A stretch of DNA of 64,000 nt, from assembly GCA_947503245.1 (NCBI GenBank), contig CANNCV010000002.1, positions 620,001 to 684,000 on the forward strand, given 5' to 3'. Within the stretch, counting starts at the first letter, position 1. Each line of letters starts with the position of its first letter. The notes under the pieces are model-generated. The model was not told the DNA's origin. It ran no database searches and worked only from the letters and a program-made list of their open reading frames with translations. The position numbers and the translations under genes were made by a program. This stretch comes from an uncultured Sphingomonadaceae bacterium (lineage in GTDB: Bacteria > Pseudomonadota > Alphaproteobacteria > Sphingomonadales > Sphingomonadaceae). Below, one piece after another: positions 36,959 through 45,591 of this stretch.

Positions 36959-38247
36959 CGACAAGCAATACCATATCGGGCATAACTATCGCTGGTGAAG
37001 CACCTGACAAGGCGCGCCGGATGCGTATTATAGCGACATCATTATTGCTGCTTATGGCAGTGATTTTTATCGCTACATTACAATTGGAGGAACAGCATCC
37101 CGCCTGGGGTTATGTCGTCGCTTTTGCCGAAGCAGCGCTGGTCGGTGGACTGGCCGATTGGTTTGCTGTGACAGCCCTATTTCGCCATCCACTCGGCCTG
37201 CCCATCCCACATACGGCGATTATACCGACCAACAAAAACCGCATTGCCGATACCATGGCATCATTCCTGCGGACCAATTTTCTTATCCCCCAAGTGCTTG
37301 GCCGCCGATTGCAAAATATGAATGCCGCTGGCGCTGTCGGCCGGTTTCTGGTGCGCAATCGCGATGACAGGCGCCCCGGGGAAGATACTATGCGGCTGGG
37401 TGTTTCCTATCTGGCCGGTGATGTTTTGGAATCGCTGGATAAAGAACGGCTGGGCGGTATCATCAAAGACGCCCTGCACAAGCAATTGGACAAGCTGGAT
37501 ATTGCGCCGCTATTGGGGCAAGCCCTACACGCGGCCATTGCTGACAAACGTCATACGCCGATTATCGATGCCTTTATCCGTTGGGCAGCACGAACGTTAG
37601 AAGCCAATGACCATCTGGTGCGCGATATGGTCCACGAAAAAGCCAGCACCATAATGCGCTGGACGGGGCTGGATGACAGGCTGGCCAATGCCGTGGTCAG
37701 CGGTCTGCAGAAACTGCTCAATGATGTGGCGGAAGACCCTGAACATCCATTGCGCGAAAAGGTTGAGGAAGGCCTTGCCAGCCTGTCGCATGACCTGCTG
37801 CACGACCCCGTAATGCAGCAGAGAGTGCACGAGATTAAGGCGGAAATGCTCACCAATCCTGCCATTGCCAAATGGATGGATGGCATATGGGAACGCGGCC
37901 GTGCAGCCATGCTGGGCGCTGCACGCGACCCGGACCGAACATTATCCGGTCAATTTGGCGAAAGTCTGGATCAGGTTGGCCAATCGCTTGTGGCCCCCGG
38001 CAATTTGCAGGTGCAGGTCAACCGTTTTGCACGCCGAACATTGGTGGGGATCTCTACTCGCTATGGTGACAAGATCGTCAAGCTGGTGTCCGAAACTGTA
38101 CGCCGCTGGGATACGCAAACCATTACTGATAGGGTTGAAAATGCAGTGGGCCGCGATCTGCAATTCATCCGTATCAACGGCACCATTGTTGGCGGCCTGG
38201 TCGGCCTAATATTGCACGCGATCATCAACCTGTCGCGATCACTATAA
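36955..38247 (+). CDS. DUF445-family membrane protein (YjiN-like)
   Basis: 430 aa. A helix near the start (IIATSLLLLMAVIFIATL) and the signature FAEAALVGGLADWFAVTALFRHPLGLPIPHTAIIP, the defining DUF445 core, then a long helical region (residues 100-400) and a C-terminal membrane helix (IVGGLVGLILHAI). Function unknown; an inner-membrane protein with a large helical domain. GTG start overlaps the RND stop by 4 nt, so it is coupled to the efflux operon, which hints at a shared envelope role. Confidence 0.9.
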   Translation: MTTSNTISGITIAGEAPDKARRMRIIATSLLLLMAVIFIATLQLEEQHPAWGYVVAFAEAALVGGLADWFAVTALFRHPLGLPIPHTAIIPTNKNRIADTMASFLRTNFLIPQVLGRRLQNMNAAGAVGRFLVRNRDDRRPGEDTMRLGVSYLAGDVLESLDKERLGGIIKDALHKQLDKLDIAPLLGQALHAAIADKRHTPIIDAFIRWAARTLEANDHLVRDMVHEKASTIMRWTGLDDRLANAVVSGLQKLLNDVAEDPEHPLREKVEEGLASLSHDLLHDPVMQQRVHEIKAEMLTNPAIAKWMDGIWERGRAAMLGAARDPDRTLSGQFGESLDQVGQSLVAPGNLQVQVNRFARRTLVGISTRYGDKIVKLVSETVRRWDTQTITDRVENAVGRDLQFIRINGTIVGGLVGLILHAIINLSRSL

Positions 38248-38263
38248 TATCCTTGAGCTGTAA

Positions 38264-41200
38264 TCAGCTGCGGCCGAGCAATATCCTTGCCTGACTAGAA
38301 ATCTGCGCCAACATGGAAATACTGGGCGGCACCATATTTTGCGCGCGTTGCACCAGACGCCGGAACAACGTCACACGCCCTTCATTCTGCTGAGCCCAGC
38401 TTGCAACATAGGCTACTGGATCATCTGACGCCGACAAGAAATCCAGGCGCATTTGTTGTAAATCACGCGCCATACCCGCCACCAGCAAGCGTTCCCAAGG
38501 GTCCGATGGGTTCATCTGCGCCACAGTCAATTGCACCCAGTCCAGTGAGAGCGCTGAGCCAATATCTGTGAATGCCCGGGTAAGAATATCTGGCGCAATA
38601 CCGCTTTTGTTAGACAAGCGGCTAAGGCCAATAACACCGTCCAGCTTATAAAGGCGCACAACTTTTTCGGCGACTTCACTGCTGACGCCCTGTGCGATCA
38701 TCTCTGACTGTAGCGAAGCATGCTGGTTGAGCGATTGCCTGTTGAGCAAATTATCAACCTGAGCGCTCAATCTGTGGGCAGGCTCTCGCAACGCGTCGAC
38801 GAACATGCCAGGCAGCAACTGGTCAGTATTGTTGCGAACAATATCCGCCATTTGAGACCGCACGGCCAGAGCGATACGATCAAACAGCATGAGCCTGACC
38901 GCTTCATCAATCGCGGCTTCGTCTATGGCGTTCCACAGGCTGGGCAAATCGAACAATTGCTCGGCAATGACAAAAGCCATAGCGATATCGCCCAATGAGC
39001 AGCCTTCTTCTTCTGCCAATTCCATTGGGTGCGCAATGCCCATGCGGTTGATAACGCGGTTGGCCAATTTGGTTGCGATAATTTCATTACGCAATTGGTG
39101 CGATTGTATCGCTACAGGGTGATCATTGCGCAATCGCTCTGGAAAGGCGGCATCCAGTGATGCATTCAGGGTGTCGTCCCCAATCCAATGGCTATGTTCT
39201 ATAGCATCTTGCAGGGCCAATTTGGCAGTGGACATCAACACAGCAAGTTCTGGCCGCGTTAATCCCTGGTCATCACCGATACGCCGTTTCAAAATATCAT
39301 TGCTGGCAAGCCCTTCAACCGCTCTGTCGAGCAGGCTTTGTTCTTCAAAGGTCTCGATAATCCGCAGATAAGATGGCAAGGCCGCTGCGCCGCCGCTCTC
39401 TGCAATAGAAAGGCCCAGCGTTTGCAGACGGTTATCTTCCAGCACCAATGCGCTGACATCATCTGTCATATCTTCCAGTAATGTATTGCGCTGGGCATCA
39501 TTCAAATCACCAGCACGGACCACTGCACTTAGCGCAATTTTGATATTCACTTCATTATCCGAACAATCAACACCGGCGCTGTTATCAATAAAGTCCGTAT
39601 TTACGCGGCCATTGTTAAGCGCAAATGCGATGCGTGCAGCCTGTGTGATACCCAGATTTGCGCCCTCACCAATCGCCTTGCACCGCAGCTGCTCTGCATT
39701 GATGCGCAGGCTATCATTGACGGTGTCTGACACATCAACATTGCTTTCTGCCGTAGCCTTTACATAGGTGCCAATGCCGCCAAACCATAGCAGATCAACC
39801 TCCGCCAACAATATTGCGCGGATAAGATCATCCGGTGCCATTTCATTATCTTCAAGCCCAAGCAGAGCCTTAATCTCAGGAGTGAGCTTCACGCTTTTCT
39901 GATTGCGCGCGAAGATCGCACCCCCTTTTGACATGGTATCACGGTTATAATCGTCCCAGCTTGATCGCGGCAGATCAAAAAGGCGTTTGCGCTCATCCCA
40001 ACTTTTCGCTGGATCAGGATTGGGATCGATGAAGATATGCATATGGTTGAACGCAGCAACCAGTTTGATCGCCTTTGACAACAACATGCCATTACCAAAC
40101 ACATCGCCTGACATATCGCCGCAACCCACAACGCTGATTGGTTCGCGCTGAACATCAACGCCCATTTCCAGAAAGTGGCGTTGTACCGAAACCCACGCAC
40201 CGCGCGCGGTAATACCCATTGCTTTATGGTCATAACCATTGCTGCCACCGCTGGCGAAAGCATCGCCCAGCCAGAAATTGCGGTCTATCGCAATGGCATT
40301 TGCGGTGTCGGAGAATGTTGCCGTGCCTTTATCGGCGGCGACCACAAAATAAAGGTCCTCACCGTCACAAATCACCACTTGTTCAGGGTGGACCAACTTA
40401 CCATCAACAATATTATCAGTAATAGACAGCAATGAAGCGATAAATGTCTTATATGCCGATCTGCCCGCCTCTGCCCAAGCATCGCGATCAATTGCCGGAT
40501 TAGGCAATGCTTTGGGGAAGAAGCCGCCTTTTGCGCCGCTTGGTACAATAACCGCATTTTTAACGCGCTGAGCCTTCATCAGACCCAGTATTTCTGTGCG
40601 GAAATCATCACGCCTGTCAGACCAGCGCAGCCCGCCCCGCGCGACCGGACCGGTGCGCAGATGGATACCTTCTACGGTTGGGGAATAGACAAAAACCTCT
40701 CTCCAGGGCACAGGCTTTGGCAATCCAGGAACCATAAGACTGTCTATCTTAAAGGCCAAAGCCGTCCGGCCAGAGGGCGCAAAAGCATTGGTTCGCACAA
40801 TCGCGAGCACCAGATCACGCATCAGTCGCAACAAGCGGTCATCATCAATAGCCGCAACATTTTTTAAGCCTGTAGCGATAGCCCTTATGGACTTTTTCTC
40901 TGCTTTGCTGCGATCACCGGTAAAATTCGGATCATGCTTTATTGTGAACAGCGCCATGATTTCGCGAGTAACATCAGGTGCATCGCGCAGCGCATCAACC
41001 ACAGTTTCAATGCCGTAAGACAGGCCGGTCTGGCGCAGATAGCGGAACCATGCCCGCAGCAGCAGCACATCAAATTCGCTCAGACCATTTATGGTAATCA
41101 ACTGGTTGAAATGATCATCTTCCGCGCGGCCATCCAGCACATTGCCAATTGCCGTTTGCAGCAATTCGGCGCGAGACAATATCTGCTGAACATTGGCGCG

Positions 41201-42976
41201 CGACTGCACCTGCAACCGGAAATCATGGATATAGCCCAAATCACCATCGTTCAGCGGCGTGGGAATTTCTTCCAAAACATCAAAGCCAAACTGCTCCAGC
41301 ACCGGCACAGCTTCTGACAGAGCTATAGCGCCCTTCACCTGATAAAGCTTCAACCGTAAGGACTTGCTACCGTACTCGCCCTGAGAAAGTTCAGCAGCAT
41401 CAGGTAGGCACAAACGGGCGCATCTGCGCGTTTCATCATTCAATCCGCGCAGTTTGATAATATCGATAGCAGCTTCACACGCTCCAGAATCAGCACGGTA
41501 ATTGTCTGGAAAGGCTTCTGCATAAAGCGACGCCATAGCCGTTGCACGGCTGGGCTCACCCAGATCAGAAAGCGCATTTTCCACTTCGGGCAACCAGCCG
41601 CGCACCATCTGTTTCAACTGCTGGTCAAGCTTGGTGCCATCTGGAATACGGCCATCATTACGCAGATCGAGCACATAACGCAGCAGTGCAATCTGCCCGT
41701 CCTCCAGCGATATGCTCCAGCTCAGTACCGGTGAATTGCTCGCCTCTTTCAGCATATCCTCAATGGCTATGCGGCGACCCGTAGAGACATCGTCACGCGG
41801 CAGCCAGACAAAAGCCAGCAAATGACGCCCCAACGCCGATTGAATGGTGATGAGTTTGGGGCGCGGCCTGTCTGCCAGTGACATAGAGGTAAGTGCGACA
41901 TGTTCGATATCACCCTGCCCCATTGGTAAGAGCAAATCATGCGGCAATTTGGTCAGTGCATGCGCCAATGCCTTGCCGGCATGTCCTGCTGGATCAAAGC
42001 CATATTTCTTGCTTATTCTGGCCAGATGCGCACGCAACACCGGAACCTTGGCCGGAGCAGCAGCCAGTGCCGCACTGGTCCAGATACCGGCATGAACCGA
42101 CAGTCCGCTAACCACATCATCCTTGCCTGTTGGAACAATGACCAGATCCATAGGGACGCGGCGATGAACGGTCGAAATAGTATTGGATTTGATAATCAGC
42201 GGAGCAGGATTTCCCTGCTCAAACCATTTCGCCGCTTTTTCATAAGATGCAGGTGCCAATAGGGGTTGGTCAGATACTTTAACCAGGCCCTTACGCTCTG
42301 TAATTTCACCATTACGTGACCAATGTAAATGCGCCAATTGTGTAAGATTGCGGTCCAGAAACCATTCGAGCAGCCCCCGCCCTTCGGCATCTTCAAGCCA
42401 TGCCGCATCCTTTGCCAGCACATCTTGCAACGGGCGCCAGTCATCCACTACAGCGCGTGTGTCATTAAGGGTCTGTGCCAATGCTGTGGTCAACTGTCTA
42501 CGTATTTTCGCGTCGGCCCGCTGCATTTCGATATAGACAACGGATTCCTGCTGTCCGCCCGCAGGTAATTCATCTGTAATTGATATTAGTTCACCCTGCT
42601 CACCGCGCACGACAGACACTAGGGGATGGATGATCCGATCGATGGAAAGACCGACCGCGCTAATTTCCCCGGCAATAGAGTCGACCAGAAACGGCATATC
42701 ATTATTAACAATGACCAGCCGAATGAAGCGGCGGTCCTTGGCTTCCCCATCATCAAAAGACGTAACCGCACTCTCCATCGCGATAATCGGCGCATTTTCT
42801 GTACGGTTCATCATTGCAACGAGGGCAAATGTTGCAGCCTCATCACATGCTGGCCCTTCAAAACCTTCATTTTCTCCAGGCAATGCGCCTTGCAAAAAAG
42901 CATCGCGCAAGGCAGTGAAAAGCGCATGATGTGCGCCAAAAGATGAGGTTATTTCGGACTGGTTTTTGTCAGACAT
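38264..42976 (-). CDS. NAD-specific glutamate dehydrogenase, large (180-kDa) class
   Basis: 1,570-aa catabolic enzyme converting glutamate to 2-oxoglutarate and ammonia with NAD. It has the large-class build: ~700-residue N-terminal regulatory region (ACT-like parts), the catalytic core around residues 770-1,180 (RTGPVARGGLRWSDRRDDFRTEILGL, PSGAKGGFFPK with the catalytic Lys, GCGDMSGDVFGNGMLLS for NAD binding), and a long C-terminal region. Length fits the Pseudomonas/Caulobacter members (~1,600 aa). AAGG lies ~7 nt upstream of the ATG. It opposes glutamate synthesis by gltBD in this window. Convergent with the DUF445 gene. Confidence 0.97.
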   Translation of the reverse strand: MSDKNQSEITSSFGAHHALFTALRDAFLQGALPGENEGFEGPACDEAATFALVAMMNRTENAPIIAMESAVTSFDDGEAKDRRFIRLVIVNNDMPFLVDSIAGEISAVGLSIDRIIHPLVSVVRGEQGELISITDELPAGGQQESVVYIEMQRADAKIRRQLTTALAQTLNDTRAVVDDWRPLQDVLAKDAAWLEDAEGRGLLEWFLDRNLTQLAHLHWSRNGEITERKGLVKVSDQPLLAPASYEKAAKWFEQGNPAPLIIKSNTISTVHRRVPMDLVIVPTGKDDVVSGLSVHAGIWTSAALAAAPAKVPVLRAHLARISKKYGFDPAGHAGKALAHALTKLPHDLLLPMGQGDIEHVALTSMSLADRPRPKLITIQSALGRHLLAFVWLPRDDVSTGRRIAIEDMLKEASNSPVLSWSISLEDGQIALLRYVLDLRNDGRIPDGTKLDQQLKQMVRGWLPEVENALSDLGEPSRATAMASLYAEAFPDNYRADSGACEAAIDIIKLRGLNDETRRCARLCLPDAAELSQGEYGSKSLRLKLYQVKGAIALSEAVPVLEQFGFDVLEEIPTPLNDGDLGYIHDFRLQVQSRANVQQILSRAELLQTAIGNVLDGRAEDDHFNQLITINGLSEFDVLLLRAWFRYLRQTGLSYGIETVVDALRDAPDVTREIMALFTIKHDPNFTGDRSKAEKKSIRAIATGLKNVAAIDDDRLLRLMRDLVLAIVRTNAFAPSGRTALAFKIDSLMVPGLPKPVPWREVFVYSPTVEGIHLRTGPVARGGLRWSDRRDDFRTEILGLMKAQRVKNAVIVPSGAKGGFFPKALPNPAIDRDAWAEAGRSAYKTFIASLLSITDNIVDGKLVHPEQVVICDGEDLYFVVAADKGTATFSDTANAIAIDRNFWLGDAFASGGSNGYDHKAMGITARGAWVSVQRHFLEMGVDVQREPISVVGCGDMSGDVFGNGMLLSKAIKLVAAFNHMHIFIDPNPDPAKSWDERKRLFDLPRSSWDDYNRDTMSKGGAIFARNQKSVKLTPEIKALLGLEDNEMAPDDLIRAILLAEVDLLWFGGIGTYVKATAESNVDVSDTVNDSLRINAEQLRCKAIGEGANLGITQAARIAFALNNGRVNTDFIDNSAGVDCSDNEVNIKIALSAVVRAGDLNDAQRNTLLEDMTDDVSALVLEDNRLQTLGLSIAESGGAAALPSYLRIIETFEEQSLLDRAVEGLASNDILKRRIGDDQGLTRPELAVLMSTAKLALQDAIEHSHWIGDDTLNASLDAAFPERLRNDHPVAIQSHQLRNEIIATKLANRVINRMGIAHPMELAEEEGCSLGDIAMAFVIAEQLFDLPSLWNAIDEAAIDEAVRLMLFDRIALAVRSQMADIVRNNTDQLLPGMFVDALREPAHRLSAQVDNLLNRQSLNQHASLQSEMIAQGVSSEVAEKVVRLYKLDGVIGLSRLSNKSGIAPDILTRAFTDIGSALSLDWVQLTVAQMNPSDPWERLLVAGMARDLQQMRLDFLSASDDPVAYVASWAQQNEGRVTLFRRLVQRAQNMVPPSISMLAQISSQARILLGRS

Positions 42977-43108
42977 GGCGAGGCCTTAGGCTCCTCTTTC
43001 GCGTCAGAGAAGTCTGCCCTATGCGCCTTTTTCAACCGACGCTCAAGTCTAATAGCGTGTAATAATGAATTTGCATGAGTTTTCGATTATTACAAGATCG
43101 ATAACGGC

Positions 43109-44629
43109 CTAGCAGATTTTGCGCACCACCATATCGGTGATTTTGCTATCGGCAGATGCTGCTGCAACAACCAATTGACCATCGGCATCACGTCGCACGA
43201 CCAAAACGCCAAATTCGGCATCCGCCAGATCAATCGCGTCAATTGGCTGGGCATCAACCTGACGCAATGTTTGATAGGCTTCTTCCAGTGTGTTTTTGAC
43301 GCTCGCATCTTCACCATCAGGGCGGCGCAACCGGCGTTCTTCACGAACAACGCCTTTCAAGCCACCTTCATGGCTGTCCAAAAAGTCTGGCAAACCGCCA
43401 ATAGGTAATGATTTGCGATGGGCATATGATAAGGCAGCCGCATATTCTGTCAGGCGCGTCTTGTCATATTCTGCGCCAAAGACCAGCTTCACAATGGGTG
43501 TCATAGGCGCGCGGTCTTGTACCGTTATACCCGCACCTTCCAATGCGCTGTCCAGTGATTGCGGCTCGCGCTCTGCGACCAAGGAGACGTCATAGGCAAG
43601 GCCGATAGCACGGTATAAAGCGCCGCGGCTGCGCGATTCACTCTGCGCGGCCTTTTCTGCCTGCATCCGCGCAAGACCCAGCCATTCGTGCAAATCTGCA
43701 TCTTCTGAAGGCTGATTGAGCGTTTCTTCGCTATCCTCAACTGGCGCATCAATGTCTTGCTCAACCTGATCTTCGCTCAGCAATTCCGAAGACGCCGAAG
43801 CCGAAAACGCCAGACTGTGGCGCTGCGGCGGGACCGAATCTGAAATGCTGCCATTGAGAGGATCCGCACTCACCGACAATGGGGTGTGCATTTTCTCAAC
43901 ATCTTCATCCTTGCGCGCCGACTCACCAAAAGCGACATCCGGCAGAATCAGCTCGTCATCCTGGTCTGAATGCTCATCCTGATTATCCCAGACTGATGGG
44001 GCATCGGCCAATAACTGCTGCTCACCCAATGCCTGCTCAACTTCCAAGAGCAGTTCGTCTGTGCTGGTTTTATCAGCCAGCATCTTCCAATTGATGACGC
44101 CAAAGACAAAATCGATCGTGTCATCATCGGATGAAAATGGCAGCAATATGCCGCGATACATGATGGTTTTGCCAAGCTGATTGACAAATTCTGCTTCAAA
44201 TCCAATCGGTGCCTGATTGGCGAGAATTTCCATATAATGGTCAGTAATACGCGACAGCAATGAGCGGCCAGGGATTTCACTGACATATTGCACGTCATCA
44301 TCAATGCCCGACTCTTCTGCAACTGCACTGCCAATATGGGCGATGCCAGGATTCTCAATGCCTGAAGTGAAGTCCAGCAAAACGCTATTTGGTACAAAGT
44401 CGTCCAATATATCAAGGTCAAGATCATCAACCGATGGGAAAGACTTTTCACCCAGCAGCATTACCCAATGATTATAGGCGCGCACATGCATCCGGCGTTC
44501 GTCTGTGCCAAAGCCATGGCTGCTATCCATAATGCCTTCATCATGCGCAGCAGTGTCTTCGGGCTCTGCAGCATCCGTCGAAAAAATGTCGGAATGGTCT
44601 TCGTAACCAAATTCGCGATGATTATCCAT
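43109..44629 (-). CDS. PAS-type (PAS_5-like) protein of unknown function
   Basis: 506 aa, cytoplasmic, acidic. The region ~residues 45-200 resembles the PAS_5 domain of alphaproteobacterial proteins: HWVMLLGEKSFPSVDDLDLD, VLLDFTSGIENPGIAHIG, SLLSRITDHYMEILANQAPIGFEAEF, and IMYRGILLPFSSDDDTIDFVFGVINW. The middle (200-340) is disordered and acidic; the C-terminal ~170 residues are a helical region (ARDALYRAIGLAYD-like, SYAHRKSLPIGGLPDFLDSHEGGLKGVVREERRLRR) seen in sphingomonad hypothetical proteins. No kinase or cyclase domain, so it may be a regulator partner. ATG at 44629 avoids an unconserved 33-residue extension. Confidence 0.78.
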   Translation of the reverse strand: MDNHREFGYEDHSDIFSTDAAEPEDTAAHDEGIMDSSHGFGTDERRMHVRAYNHWVMLLGEKSFPSVDDLDLDILDDFVPNSVLLDFTSGIENPGIAHIGSAVAEESGIDDDVQYVSEIPGRSLLSRITDHYMEILANQAPIGFEAEFVNQLGKTIMYRGILLPFSSDDDTIDFVFGVINWKMLADKTSTDELLLEVEQALGEQQLLADAPSVWDNQDEHSDQDDELILPDVAFGESARKDEDVEKMHTPLSVSADPLNGSISDSVPPQRHSLAFSASASSELLSEDQVEQDIDAPVEDSEETLNQPSEDADLHEWLGLARMQAEKAAQSESRSRGALYRAIGLAYDVSLVAEREPQSLDSALEGAGITVQDRAPMTPIVKLVFGAEYDKTRLTEYAAALSYAHRKSLPIGGLPDFLDSHEGGLKGVVREERRLRRPDGEDASVKNTLEEAYQTLRQVDAQPIDAIDLADAEFGVLVVRRDADGQLVVAAASADSKITDMVVRKIC

Positions 44630-44888
44630 ATACGCCCCATTGCTTAGACTTATGACAATCTTCTGCCGCAATATAGTAAATGCATGGTTAACAACGCGAC
44701 AAAAAGCCAAGCAAAATGCAGCAAACACTGTTTAACAGAGTCGCCCAGCCGCTAACCCAGTCACTCACCCTGTCATCAGCTAGGCCGCACAAGAGCAAAT
44801 TGCCCCTCTTGCCATTTGCGCAAAGCGCTGATAACCGGCGGTGCATAATAGCTGCAAATGGCCAAACCGGCTAAAGATAACAGCAAGC

Positions 44889-44964
44889 GCCGCTTTAGCT
44901 CAGTTGGTAGAGCACATCATTCGTAATGATGGGGTCAGAGGTTCGAATCCTCTAAGCGGCACCA
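44889..44964 (+). tRNA. tRNA-Thr (anticodon CGT)
   Basis: 76-nt cloverleaf with encoded CCA. Acceptor stem GCCGCTT pairs with AAGCGGC; D-loop TTAGCTCAGTTGGTAGAGC; anticodon stem CATCA/TGATG with loop TTCGTAA, giving CGT at positions 34-36; T-arm AGAGGTTCGAATCCTCT. CGT reads ACG, so threonine. Confidence 0.97.
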
Positions 44965-44984
44965 TTTTTAAAATTCATGCAATA

Positions 44985-45028
44985 CAATGATTTAGGCAAC
45001 GACCTCTTTAGAGAAGTCTGTATCATTG
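44985..45028. repeat. Inverted repeat just downstream of tRNA-Thr
   Basis: CAATGAT (44985-44991) and ATCATTG (45022-45028) are perfect 7-bp arms, enclosing an inner imperfect stem (GACCTCT at 45001-45007 with AGAAGTC at 45012-45018). It could be a processing or termination structure, or a remnant of an integrated element. Confidence 0.5.
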
Positions 45029-45133
45029 CTTCTAGTTTTTGGCGCCATAGATGACCTGCCTGTTAACAGTCAGTTGCTAGCCTATAGACATCCTAAGCTT
45101 TCAGGCCCCGTATAGCATCCGTTTTTCATAGTC

Positions 45134-45550
45134 GTGCATAACCACTTAGCCGTGGGAAGGTCAATTCGCGCTTTCACTGCCAACCGGCTTGAGCAAGCTC
45201 TTGCTCAGCTAGGTGAGCATTCTGAACCTGATTATATCGACGTAAAGGAAGCAGGGAAGCTAGAGCGTATTGCTACTGTGGACATTATGTATTGCAGCGG
45301 GGCAGATGGATATTGCGAACTGACATTGGCGAATGGACGGACATTGTTGCACAATGCCAGCCTGAATGAGATGGAAGATGCTCTGCCAGCTACATTCCTG
45401 CGCATCCATCGTTCGCATATTGTGAATATACGGTTCATTCAATCGCTCGTTCGAGACGCTTCAGGAACCGGAACCCTGCAACTGCAAGACAGCATCGCGC
45501 TGCCGGTCAGCAGACGCATTATGCCCAAGGTCCGGCAAGCTTTGACTTGA
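45134..45550 (+). CDS. LytTR DNA-binding domain protein, stand-alone
   Basis: 138 aa. Residues ~34-138 form a LytTR domain: DYIDVKEAGKLERIATVDIMYC near the start, GADGYCELTLANGRTLL, then FLRIHRSHIVNIRFIQSL, the classic 'RiHrS.iVN...I' motif, and LPVSRRIMPKVRQAL. The first ~30 residues (RAFTANRLEQALAQLGEH) resemble the alpha5 end of a response-regulator receiver domain ('KPF...RL..AL'), but no receiver follows upstream; an in-frame stop is at 45113. It may be a truncated response regulator or a small stand-alone regulator. GTG at 45134 is the longest start; no good ribosome-binding site. Confidence 0.75.
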   Translation: MHNHLAVGRSIRAFTANRLEQALAQLGEHSEPDYIDVKEAGKLERIATVDIMYCSGADGYCELTLANGRTLLHNASLNEMEDALPATFLRIHRSHIVNIRFIQSLVRDASGTGTLQLQDSIALPVSRRIMPKVRQALT

Positions 45551-45591
45551 TGACTATTATGTCACGCGCATGATAAGCAACCTAGCAAAAG

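Noticed and set aside
44889-45133. Attachment site duplication at tRNA-Thr
   Set aside because: No second copy of the tRNA 3' end was found in the window and no integrase gene is present; the island idea is kept only as inference.
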